Positions 10,179 to 17,304 of a stretch of 64,000 nucleotides of DNA are shown piece after piece (the stretch's first letter is position 1; the number at the start of each line of letters is the position of its first letter). A program made the translations under genes and the position numbers. This stretch comes from Pseudomonadota bacterium. GTDB lineage: Bacteria > Pseudomonadota > Alphaproteobacteria > Acetobacterales > Acetobacteraceae. The stretch is from positions 1 to 64,000 of the forward strand of contig JAJZBV010000007.1 of NCBI GenBank assembly GCA_021851785.1, in the 5' to 3' direction. The notes beneath the pieces were generated by a model, which ran no database searches, was not told the DNA's origin, and saw nothing but the letters and a program-made list of their open reading frames with translations.

Positions 10179-10409
10179 ATGATGCTATGCACAACGAAGA
10201 TCCTGGAACTTCTGCGCGAGCGGCCCGGCCGATACATTCAGCAATGTATGGGCGAATTTTGCATGAAGGAAGCAAACGGTGCCGCTGTCAGCGTGAACGA
10301 AGAGGGGAAGGATTTTCTCATCAAGCCAATAGTCGAGCAGATGGACGACCTTATGAGGGCTTCACACTTGGTCTACCACAACTCGAAATACACCCTCGCG
10401 CGAGATTAA
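10179..10409 (+). CDS. Small hypothetical protein, possible winged-helix
   Basis: A 76-residue ORF (MMLCTTKILELLRERPGRYIQ...DFLIKPIVEQMDDLMRASHLVYHNSKYTLARD). Its composition is like a real protein, with an amphipathic first helix (KILELLRERPG), a central helix (IVEQMDDLMRASHL) and a terminal beta-like stretch, a layout compatible with a small winged-helix fold. No family is recognised. The ribosome site is weak and either of two adjacent ATGs (10179 or 10182) could be used. Codon usage is less GC-biased than in pheS. It ends 4 bases from the stop of the convergent next gene. Confidence 0.45.
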   Translation: MMLCTTKILELLRERPGRYIQQCMGEFCMKEANGAAVSVNEEGKDFLIKPIVEQMDDLMRASHLVYHNSKYTLARD

Positions 10410-10413
10410 TTAT

Positions 10414-10881
10414 TCAACGCTCGTTTTTTACCCTATTCCACTCTCTTTTGAGTATATCCTGAGAGATCGAGACCGTTTTCTCTATAATATTGTAAAAATT
10501 ATCGGGGTTATTTTTTAATGCCTCAACTGTTTTTAGCAATTCCTTATTGTCCAATTCCTCTGGATTAAGTTTGAGTCGGATTTTATAGATCAGAAGCCTT
10601 ATCCGCGACCTTTTGTCGTCTTCGTGGCGGTACCCATCTTGCCCCGCAAATGTTCCCGGTCGCAACCGATGCGTCCAGTCGAGGAGTTCGAAAAGCTCTG
10701 AAAGATCATCGCGCAGGCTATTAATCCATGCCTGCCGATTGGCTGAAATGAGAGACGCCCTGATTTGCCGGCGTGATATATACCACAAGACGAATAAGTT
10801 GAGAGTAGCAACCACGGCGGTGAAGATAGCAACAGGATTATTAGTTTTCACCCAGTCTAGAATTTCAAGCGTGAAGGACAT
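10414..10881 (-). CDS. Hypothetical membrane-anchored protein
   Basis: 155 residues. One clear transmembrane helix lies near the N-terminus (NPVAIFTAVVATLNLFVLWYIS, about residues 15-37), followed by a basic turn (RRQIRASLISANRQAWINSLRDDLSELFELL) and a charged helical cytoplasmic tail. The RRQIR...SANRQAWINSLRDDL segment looks like a conserved region of small phage- or island-associated membrane proteins, but I cannot name the family. AGGTG precedes the ATG. The gene is distinctly AT-rich compared with pheST, suggesting a foreign origin, like its small neighbour. Confidence 0.6.
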   Translation of the reverse strand: MSFTLEILDWVKTNNPVAIFTAVVATLNLFVLWYISRRQIRASLISANRQAWINSLRDDLSELFELLDWTHRLRPGTFAGQDGYRHEDDKRSRIRLLIYKIRLKLNPEELDNKELLKTVEALKNNPDNFYNIIEKTVSISQDILKREWNRVKNER

Positions 10882-11192
10882 AGTGGCACCTGTTAGGGGT
10901 TACGCCATAAAGCACTCTGTTTAGCGCGGGCTAGATTTACCATAAAGCGAAATTATTGACCGGTGGCCACCGTGTCTGCCGCCCCGTCGTGGCGAGGCTT
11001 GGGGTGTTCCGCGTGCTACCGATCACGCTCCCGGCGCCGGCAGTGCCGCAGGCACTGCCCAGTTGGAAAAATTTTTTGGTTCTTTTTTTTAAAGATGAAA
11101 GAACGTTCCCCCTCCCCCCCGAAGCCTGACCAAATCAAGGTCTTCCCGCCCCGCCCTGCTATGGTTCGCGGCCGAGCGAGAAGGAGGCGGGC
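10882..11192. other. Intergenic region containing repeat element copy B
   Basis: About 310 bases upstream of the flavin reductase-like gene. No ORF here looks coding. The right half holds copy B of the dispersed hairpin element, followed by a pyrimidine-rich stretch up to the next gene. Confidence 0.4.
11034..11108. repeat. Dispersed intergenic hairpin element, copy B
   Basis: It contains GCAGTGCC-GCA-GGCACTGC, then a T/A-rich part in which GTTCTTT pairs with AAAGAAC around a T-rich loop. The layout (short GC-rich palindrome beside a T-run hairpin) matches copies A (6109) and C (55836); the AAAGTCTTTTTGC core is missing. It lies upstream of the flavin reductase-like gene rather than between convergent genes. 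Confidence 0.6.
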
Positions 11193-11735
11193 ATGGAAGA
11201 GTTTGCGATCGGGCGGGCGTTCACGCTGATCGAGCCGGGGCCGGTGGTTCTGGTGGTGACGCAGGATGGCCGCCGCGACAATGTGATGACCCTTTCGTGG
11301 ACGATGGTGGTGGATTTCACGCCGCGATTCGCGATCACCACCGGCCCCTGGAACCACTCCTACGCCGCGCTCAGGAAGACGCGGGAATGTGTGATCGCGG
11401 TGCCGACGGTGGACCTGCTCGATACGGTCGTCGGGGTCGGCACCTGCTCGGGGAAGGATACCGACAAATTCGCGAAATTCCGGCTCACCCGGCTTCCGGC
11501 AAGGCATGTGCGGGCGAAGCTGATCGCCGAATGTCTCGCCAATATCGAATGCCGCGTGGTCGAGATCATCCGGCGCCATCAGATCGTCGTGCTCGATGGC
11601 ATTGCCGCCTATCTCGATCCGGCGCGCCGGGAGAAAAGGCTGATCCACGCCGTCGGCGATGGCAGTTTCGTCGCCGATGGCCGGCGTTTCGACCGGAAAG
11701 CGGCGATGCGCTCCAAGCTTCCGAGCGGCGTGTAA
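11193..11735 (+). CDS. Flavin reductase-like FMN-binding protein
   Basis: 180 residues with the split-barrel pattern of the flavin reductase-like/DIM6-NTAB family: EPGPVVLVVTQDGRRDNVMTLSW, then TTGPWNHSYAALRKTRECVIAVP and the acidic ECRVVEIIRRHQIVVLDGIAAY. Such proteins bind FMN and act as NAD(P)H:flavin oxidoreductases or as partners of two-component monooxygenases. An AAGGAGGCGGGC ribosome site precedes the ATG. No monooxygenase is adjacent, although an acyl-CoA-dehydrogenase-like flavoprotein lies 14 kb away. Substrate is unknown. Confidence 0.85.
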   Translation: MEEFAIGRAFTLIEPGPVVLVVTQDGRRDNVMTLSWTMVVDFTPRFAITTGPWNHSYAALRKTRECVIAVPTVDLLDTVVGVGTCSGKDTDKFAKFRLTRLPARHVRAKLIAECLANIECRVVEIIRRHQIVVLDGIAAYLDPARREKRLIHAVGDGSFVADGRRFDRKAAMRSKLPSGV

Positions 11736-11836
11736 CCCCCGCCATTGCCGCCCTGGCGCCCCCGGGCGGCAAATCATCCCTTTTGGATCACCCCTCCCCC
11801 CTCCTGCCCCTTCCGGCGCGGTTTCGGCGCGGGTTT

Positions 11837-11890
11837 ATCCGATCTGGACAAAACAATCGAAGACCGGCCGGCGGTTCTTGCTAGCTTGCG
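11837..11890 (+). promoter_or_regulatory. Putative operator plus extended -10 promoter (copy 1)
   Basis: ATCCGATCTGGAC at 11837 is followed 41 bases later by TTGCTAGCTT, an extended -10-like box. The same pair (ATCCGAATTGGAT, then CTGCTAGTCTT 42 bases on) occurs at 22589, upstream of the dehydrogenase-dioxygenase operon. The first element is an imperfect palindrome ATCC-n5-GGAY. The conserved spacing in two places suggests a shared regulator-controlled promoter. Here it now reads into the restriction-modification cassette. Confidence 0.45.
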
Positions 11891-11970
11891 GGCAGCGGCG
11901 GCGATCCGGAATCGGACGCAAGGCCAGCGCAACGGGGAGGCTGTCCGATCGGAGCCGATGACCGTCAAGG

Positions 11971-12006
11971 GATGGCCCTGCCGTGGCGACGCGGCAGGGC
12001 TTTTCA
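11971..12006 (+). terminator. Rho-independent terminator
   Basis: CCCTGCCG-TGGCGACG-CGGCAGGG forms a perfect 8-bp stem followed by CTTTTCAT on the plus strand. It overlaps the stop codon of the convergent glycosylase gene. It would stop transcription from the promoter-like site at 11837-11890, leaving a transcript of roughly 115 bases. Confidence 0.65.
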
Positions 12007-12666
12007 TATCGGTTGCGGCGGCGCGTCCAGATGACGCCAAAGATACCAGGACGCGACCGAACAGTATGGCTCCCACAGCTTCCCGAGGGCTTCGAGTGTC
12101 GCTTCGTCGCCGTAGAGGAGGCAGGCTGCACGTCGCAATCCTGCATCGCGCAATGCCAGCACGTTCGGGCGTTTAAGCCCAAAGATCAAAAACATCTCGG
12201 CCGTCCAACGCCCGATTCCAGAAACGGCCGTGAGTTCGGCAATAGCCTCCTCGTCGGTCAGTTCAGCAAGCATCGTCAAATCGAGCCGCCCATCGGTGAC
12301 ACGCTCTGCCAGGTGTCGAACGCTCCGAATCTTCGCCGCCGATAGACCAGCTTGCCGCAGCGCCTCCGGTGTTGCCCGAAGAAAGCTCTCAGGCCCAAAG
12401 CCGGGAACGATCGCTTCGACGCGTGCACGGATCGTCGCAGCAGCCTTCGCGGAAAGCTGCTGCCCCATGATCGAATTTGCCAGCGTGCGAAAGTGCTGCT
12501 GATCCCGCTCGGCCAATCCGCACCGTCCATGCGCCACCATAAGACGCGCCATCACGGCACAAGCCTGCGCCAGATGACGTTCGGCTGCTCGAATGGCTGT
12601 AGGGGTGAGGGATCGAACTGCGGGTTTCACCTCATGCTTCCGCTTTTGCGGATCGAGCTTTTCCAT
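12004..12666 (-). CDS. DNA-3-methyladenine glycosylase, AlkA/HhH-GPD family
   Basis: 220 residues. Base-excision glycosylase fold: a helix-hairpin-helix with Gly/Pro-Asp motif, LTAVSGIGRWTAEMFLIFGLKRPNVLALRDAGLRRA, where the Asp of LRDAGL is the expected catalytic residue. IMGQQLSAKAAATI is the usual AlkA-like segment. Proteins of this type excise 3-methyladenine and other alkylated bases. Its start overlaps the 3' end of the DNA methyltransferase gene by 35 bases in another frame, so the two are translationally coupled. That makes it the third gene of a restriction-modification operon, which is unusual for a repair enzyme. A convergent terminator overlaps its stop. Confidence 0.88.
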   Translation of the reverse strand: MEKLDPQKRKHEVKPAVRSLTPTAIRAAERHLAQACAVMARLMVAHGRCGLAERDQQHFRTLANSIMGQQLSAKAAATIRARVEAIVPGFGPESFLRATPEALRQAGLSAAKIRSVRHLAERVTDGRLDLTMLAELTDEEAIAELTAVSGIGRWTAEMFLIFGLKRPNVLALRDAGLRRAACLLYGDEATLEALGKLWEPYCSVASWYLWRHLDAPPQPI

Positions 12667-13981
12667 CTCGTTTGACGGGTTCTGCCTGATGGGTCAGCGT
12701 CATTGATCGGAGGGCCGAAGCAAGGTCTGGACTCGCGAACAGGGTGAAATCTGACACCTCGCAGCAAACCGGCTTTGAATTCTCGGCTGGAAGCGGTTCA
12801 GCAAACAGGGGCGTATCGGTCGCCTTGCGCTTCGGTGTCTGCTTGCCGACAAAATCGCCCATTGGCTCGGTGCCATGCTCAAAGCGATGCAGCATCGTGC
12901 GCATGGCTTCAGGGCTGTTATCAACCCCGATCCAGTCGCGTCCGAGGGAGTCGGCCGCAACAAGCGTCGTTCCCGATCCGGCGAAGCAATCGAGAACAAT
13001 GTCTCCGGGGTTGCTGGATGCCTCGACAATACGGCGCAGAAGATTGATATTCTTCTCGGTGGGGTATCCGCTGATATGCACCATCTGATTGTGAGCGTCG
13101 CGGTAGTCGAGCCAGATATCTTGCACTGACACGCCTGGACTTTCGTCAAGATAGACCTTGCGACGTGGATTGCCGTTCTTGGACCAATAGATTTCGCCGC
13201 GAGCGTCCATCTCGTCGAGCGTTGACGGCGGAAATTGCCAGTGCTTACCCGGCGGCGGCATCATCCCGCGCCAGGGCTTGCCTGTCTCGCCGTTTCGCAC
13301 GCCCGGCGCATGAACAGGAACCTTCATATAACGCCGGCCAGTTGCAGGATCGACATACTGATATTCGCGGGCGCGCTCCTCCGTCCACGGCTCAACCTGT
13401 TTGTTCCAAACGTAGTTGGCCGACTTCGTATAGAACAGAATGTAGTCGGCTATGTTGCCATACTGATTGCGTGTATAGTTCTTTGGGTTGGACTTTTTCC
13501 GGGTGATGTAGTTTCGGAAATTGCCCGCACCAAAAATCTCGTCCATCAGGATTTTGATGTGAAACACCATCTTCGCGTCGAGATGGACATAGATCGAGCC
13601 ATCATCCGCCAAGAGCCGATGCAGCAGGATCAGGCGTTCCCGCATAAATTCGAGGTAGTCCGCTCCTTCAAAAACGTCCTCGTAGGCATGCGCGAGCTTC
13701 CGTGAATGAAAGACGGTCTGCGTCGCGAAAGGCGGGTCGATATAAACCAACCGCACCTTGCCGCAAACGCCAGGGTCTTGGGCTAGGCTGGTCAGAACGG
13801 AAAGATTTTCAGCGAAGTAAAGCCGCTTCCGCATGTTCGCGTTAGGCGTCGGGACATGCTCAAAGATGCCCGGCGTCGTCGCAAGAATTTCCTCGGCAGG
13901 CTTCTTCCCTGGATAGCCGAGAGTGATTGGCGGGGAATCCGAAACAGAGCGAATAGGGGAACGCGGAACGCCGGTTGCCAT
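12632..13981 (-). CDS. DNA methyltransferase, beta-class N6-adenine/N4-cytosine (type II modification)
   Basis: 449 residues from the ATG at 13981, which has GGGGAGGGTGGAGC in front; the track start at 14101 reads into the upstream gene. Catalytic motif IV LVYIDPPFATQ comes first and SAM-binding motif I VLDCFAGSGTT follows near residue 340, the order of beta-class amino-methyltransferases. FxGSGTT with DWIGVDNS is typical. YPTEKNINLLRRIVEASSNPGD is the family's motif X region. It starts 14 bases after the nuclease stop and overlaps the glycosylase start. It should protect the host from the adjacent nuclease; the recognition sequence is not predictable here. Confidence 0.9.
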   Translation of the reverse strand: MATGVPRSPIRSVSDSPPITLGYPGKKPAEEILATTPGIFEHVPTPNANMRKRLYFAENLSVLTSLAQDPGVCGKVRLVYIDPPFATQTVFHSRKLAHAYEDVFEGADYLEFMRERLILLHRLLADDGSIYVHLDAKMVFHIKILMDEIFGAGNFRNYITRKKSNPKNYTRNQYGNIADYILFYTKSANYVWNKQVEPWTEERAREYQYVDPATGRRYMKVPVHAPGVRNGETGKPWRGMMPPPGKHWQFPPSTLDEMDARGEIYWSKNGNPRRKVYLDESPGVSVQDIWLDYRDAHNQMVHISGYPTEKNINLLRRIVEASSNPGDIVLDCFAGSGTTLVAADSLGRDWIGVDNSPEAMRTMLHRFEHGTEPMGDFVGKQTPKRKATDTPLFAEPLPAENSKPVCCEVSDFTLFASPDLASALRSMTLTHQAEPVKRDGKARSAKAEA

Positions 13982-13995
13982 GCTCCACCCTCCCC

Positions 13996-14721
13996 TTATG
14001 ATTTCAACCATTCGAGCGTCAGACGCTCGGGAACCATCCGTAGGGTCGTCACCATGACACGACCCGGATACAGGTCTTCGATATAGGCGTAGTCCCGCCA
14101 CATCGAGCCTAGGAGCAATCCCGGCCCGTCATTCAGGAAGATCACCTTTGTTTTCAGCCCATTCGCGTTCGCATAGGTGATGATCTCCGACGCGCAATCG
14201 CGGTACTGCCCAGTGCGGTCATCTTCCTGCGCTCCGCCTCGGTCGGAGTCGTAGCGCGCCAAACCGACAGCTAGGACTTCATCACCATCGCAGATCAGAA
14301 AGTCGATCGGACGGTCAGGCTTCGTGTAGTTCGGAAAGATCGTGCCGAGCAGAACGTCTTTGCCCGCACGCTCCGGGCCGCTGAGTTTGAGGGTTGGGAA
14401 TTGCTCTCGAAGCAGAATGAAAAAGCGTTCTGTGAGGTCGTAGCCCTTCTTGCCGCGATCCTTGTATTCCCAAAGGATCGCACACAATGCCTCGTCGGGC
14501 ATCGGCCGGGTAGCAAACCGCTTCTGAACCTCGGTGATCGCACGGAAGCCAGGACCAAATTGATCGCAGATCGTTTGCGCGGCGCGCTTCTTCTTAAGCA
14601 TCTCGACCGGCGTCTCCGGGCTGACGTATTTGCGGAAAACGCGCGCGACATTGATCGCCCCGTTCGTGCTGGCGACGGACGGGCGCACCCGCTGGCGCTC
14701 CCCCTTTGACTTCATCCTCAC
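13996..14721 (-). CDS. Putative type II restriction endonuclease (hybrid N-terminus)
   Basis: 241 residues in the track. Its position directly upstream of a methyltransferase, plus a DRPIDFLICDGDEVLAVGLARYDSDRGGAQEDDRTGQY block rich in acidic residues, suggests the cognate restriction enzyme; a clean PD-(D/E)XK motif is not obvious. The first 25 or so residues (MRMKSKGERQRVRPSVASTNGAINV) are antisense to a surviving dioxygenase 3' end (14645-14725). The same antisense peptide appears opposite the intact dioxygenase at 24650-24715 (KSKGERQLVRPSSAGSKGAISV). Native sequence therefore begins near ARVFRKYVSPETPVEMLKK. The real start may be at 14601 (MLKKKRAAQ), or the gene is a fusion created by insertion. 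Confidence 0.6.
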   Translation of the reverse strand: MRMKSKGERQRVRPSVASTNGAINVARVFRKYVSPETPVEMLKKKRAAQTICDQFGPGFRAITEVQKRFATRPMPDEALCAILWEYKDRGKKGYDLTERFFILLREQFPTLKLSGPERAGKDVLLGTIFPNYTKPDRPIDFLICDGDEVLAVGLARYDSDRGGAQEDDRTGQYRDCASEIITYANANGLKTKVIFLNDGPGLLLGSMWRDYAYIEDLYPGRVMVTTLRMVPERLTLEWLKS

Positions 14722-14725
14722 CTAG
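14645..14725 (+). pseudogene. 3' remnant of an intradiol dioxygenase gene
   Basis: Plus-strand translation gives ATLIAPFVLATDGRTRWRSPFDFILT followed by TAG. The intact dioxygenase at 23877-24719 ends ATLIAPFEPAEDGRTSWRSPFDFVLTPSG. The match stops abruptly at the ATL, where nuclease-cassette sequence begins. It is therefore the tail of a second dioxygenase gene whose body was replaced or interrupted by the restriction-modification cassette. It sits in the right order and orientation for the operon that continues at 14744. Confidence 0.8.
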
Positions 14726-14743
14726 GGCTCTGAGGCGCGCTGA

Positions 14744-15163
14744 ATGACGGACTGCGGAAAATCGCCCATGCCGGAGGAAGACGGCGCCAGGATCATTCAC
14801 AGGATCATTGACCGGGGGACGCCGGAATCAGCGGCCATGGTCGCCAACACCCGGCGGGCGATGGCGATCACCGCGGCGCTCAACCGTTTGACGTTCGACG
14901 ATGCCGATGAAATCCGCGCTCTGTTCAGCCGGCTCATCGGCAAAACGGTGGATGCGAGTTTTTTGCTGATCCCGCCTTTCTATACCGCCGGCGGGGACGA
15001 AATCCGCATCGGGCGCAATGTCTTCATCAATCAGAACTGCACGTTCTATGACCTCGGCGGCCTCGATATCGCGGACGATGTCATGATCGAGCCCAATGTC
15101 AGCCTCATCGCGGCGGGCCGCCCGCTCGCCGCCTCGGCGCGCCGTTCGCCAGGGGCTTCCTGA
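14744..15163 (+). pseudogene. Truncated hexapeptide-repeat acyltransferase
   Basis: 139 codons. MPEEDGARIIHRIIDRGTPESAAMVANTRRAMAITAALNRLTFDDADEIRALFSRLIGK is the helical N-terminus of maltose/galactoside O-acetyltransferase-like proteins. TAGGDEIRIGRNVFINQNCTFYDLGGLDIADDVMIEPNVSLIAAGRPL is the beginning of the left-handed beta-helix. Homologues continue past the GHP motif with further hexapeptide turns and the catalytic His; here the sequence becomes SARRSPGAS and stops, and permease sequence begins in another frame. It looks like a deletion joining the acyltransferase 5' part to the permease. Start may be 14744 or 14768. Confidence 0.7.
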
Positions 15164-16106
15164 CCGTGCTGGTCTCGACGCTGGCGCTGCTGGTGCTGTG
15201 CGCGATCTTCGCGCCTTCGGCCATCGCGCCGGGAGCGCTGGCCGGCAGCCTGCCGTTCGCGGCGGTGCTGGCGATCGTCGGGCTCGCGCAGATGCTCGTC
15301 GTGCAGCAGGGAGGGTTCGATCTCTCGCTCGCCGGGGCGTCTCGCTCGCGGTGGTGATCGCAACCCATGTCCCGGCCGGCGACAGCGCGGAATTGCCACG
15401 GGCCGTGCTGCTGGCGCTGGCCTGCGCGGCGGCGGCGGGGACGCTGAACGGGGTGCTGGTCAGTGTGCTGCGGCTCAACGCGATCGTCGCCACGATCGGG
15501 ATGAACGCGCTGATCTATGGCGGCGTCTTCGCGGTCTCGGGCGGGGTTCCACGCACCACGACGCCGCTTCTCGCCGCCATTGCCGGGGGCGAGACGCTCG
15601 GGATCGGCAACGCCCTATGGTTCGCGCTGGCGACCCTGATCCTCGTTGCGCTGGTCCTCAAGAAGACCGTCCTCGGCCGCCGGTTCGAGGCGATCGGGGC
15701 GAGCCCGCCCGCCGCGCGCGCCATCGGCCTCGGCGTCCGGCGCTACCAGATCACCGCCTATGTCTCCGCGCAGGGGCTCTACACCGTCGCCGGTCTGCTG
15801 ATCGCCGGCATCACCAAGGAGCCCACCGCGTTTCAAGGTGATCCGTTGCTGCTGCCCTCGGTCGCCGTCGTGGTGCTGGGCGGCACGTCGCTCCTCGGCG
15901 GCCGGGGCTTTCCGGTCTCGACCGTGATCGCGGCCTTCTTTCTCACCCAACTGAGCCAGTTCGCGCTCGCCATCGGCGTGCCCTACTCGGCCCAGACCAT
16001 CATTCAGGCGTTCGCGCTTGGATTAGGCATCGCGGTCTATTCGCTGCGGCTGCCCAAAGGCGTCAAAAAACTGGTGAAACCGTCAAACATGGAGGAACCG
16101 AGATGA
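15121..16106 (+). pseudogene. RbsC-type sugar ABC permease, truncated and frameshifted
   Basis: Frame 1 reads PFARGFLTVLVSTLALLVLCAIF...LPFAAVLAIVGLAQMLVVQQGGFDLSLAGA up to 15339 and then hits a stop at 15357. The rest, VSLAVVIATHVPAG...LGGRGFPVSTVIAAFFLTQLSQFALAIGVP..., continues in frame 3 to 16106. Adding one G (GGGGCG-G-TCTCG) restores QQGGFDLSLAGAVSLAVVIA, the conserved region of ribose-type permeases. The N-terminus is also missing, since sequence upstream belongs to the acyltransferase remnant. The stop overlaps the next start (ATGA), so the operon order is preserved. Either a true pseudogene or an assembly error for the frameshift part. Confidence 0.75.
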
Positions 16107-17179
16107 AACCATCGTCTGGTTATGGAAAGATCGCGCTGGCCGCCACCCTGGGGCTGGGTGTCACCCTGGCGCTGGCGCTCGGCGGCACCGCCCGCGCCGC
16201 CGAGCCCTCATGGTGCGGCCCGAAAAAGGCGACGCTCGCGCTGCTCGACGGCTTCGGCGGCAATAGCTGGCGGCTGGTGACCACCGCCTCGGGCAAGGAG
16301 GAGGCGTCGCTCTGCCCGAACATCACGGAATATATCTACGCCGACGGCCAGGGTAACACCCAGAAGGCGATTTCCGACATCAAGAGCATGGCCGCGCGCG
16401 GCGTCGATGCGTTGGTGGTGTTCGGCGATGCCGGCCCGGCGGTGCTGCCGGCGCTGACCGCGGCCCATAAAGCGGGCAAGGTGGTGGTGCCCTACCGCGT
16501 CGATGTCGGCGGCAAGGCGGGCCAGACCTACACCATGTTCATCGGCTCGTCCTTCAAGGATGACGGCGTGAGCTGGGGGCAGTGGATCAAGAGCATCCTG
16601 CCCAATGGCGGCAATCTTCTGTTCTTGAGCGGCCCGGCCGGCAACAGCCAGGGGCTGGACGAGCTGGCCGGCCTGAAATCGGTGCTCGACGACAAATACA
16701 AATTCCTCAATCCGGCGCCCTTCGACGTGACCAACTGGGATCCGTCGCTGACCCAGCAGGTGCTGACCGCCGAGATCGCCAAGCACGACAAGATCGACGT
16801 GATCGTCTCGGATTTCGGCCCCTCGCTGGTCGGCGCGCTGCCGGCGTTCAAGAAGTTCAACCGCTCGATCCCGGCGCTGGCCACCTCGGACGGCAATTCG
16901 CTCGGCTGTTTCTGGGTCGAGAACCACAAGGACAATCCGGACTTCAAGCTCTTCACGGTCGCGACCGGCAATGACAACGTCCGCCTCGCGGTGGACTGGG
17001 CGGTGGCCGAGGCGACCGGCGGCAAACCCCCCGCCGCGCGGATCTTCAAGGCGCCGGTATTCGAGGATTCGGTCTCCGGCCAGCCCAACCCGGTCCAGTG
17101 CCGCAGCGATCTGCCGGGATCGATCTATCTCTCGGCGAAATTGTCGGGTGACGATCAGGCCAAGGCGGTGAACAAGTAA
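16103..17179 (+). CDS. Periplasmic sugar-type substrate-binding protein
   Basis: 358 residues with a signal peptide (MKPSSGYGKIALAATLGLGVTLALALGGTARAAEP, cleavage around residue 33). The type I periplasmic-binding fold of ribose/xylose-like proteins is suggested by ATLALLDGFGGNSWRLVTTASGKEEA, AISDIKSMAARGVDALVVFGDAGPAVLPAL and the hinge/second-domain patterns (DVIVSDFGPSLVGALPAFKKF). It overlaps the permease stop by 4 bases and precedes the ATPase-permease fusion by 125 bases, so it is the ligand receptor of this ABC transporter. Its ligand is unknown; neighbouring dehydrogenase and dioxygenase genes hint at a polyol- or aromatic-derived compound. Confidence 0.9.
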   Translation: MKPSSGYGKIALAATLGLGVTLALALGGTARAAEPSWCGPKKATLALLDGFGGNSWRLVTTASGKEEASLCPNITEYIYADGQGNTQKAISDIKSMAARGVDALVVFGDAGPAVLPALTAAHKAGKVVVPYRVDVGGKAGQTYTMFIGSSFKDDGVSWGQWIKSILPNGGNLLFLSGPAGNSQGLDELAGLKSVLDDKYKFLNPAPFDVTNWDPSLTQQVLTAEIAKHDKIDVIVSDFGPSLVGALPAFKKFNRSIPALATSDGNSLGCFWVENHKDNPDFKLFTVATGNDNVRLAVDWAVAEATGGKPPAARIFKAPVFEDSVSGQPNPVQCRSDLPGSIYLSAKLSGDDQAKAVNK

Positions 17180-17304
17180 CACGGAACGGTGTCGCGACCC
17201 CGCCGGGTGCGCCCGCGCCGGGCATCGCGACACCGGCCCTTGCGGCATGGGATGATCTCGCAATGTGGGACGCGGCGGTGGCTTTCGAGCATCGGGACGG
17301 GGAT

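Noticed and set aside
9850-10275. 141-residue minus-strand ORF upstream of pheS
   Set aside because: No motif, no ribosome site, composition unlike a folded protein, and it overlaps a better small ORF.
15096-15340. N-terminal part of the 336-residue permease ORF (SRRAARSPPRRAVRQGLPDRAG...)
   Set aside because: It is the wrong frame; the permease-like sequence lies in frame 1 until the frameshift near 15339.
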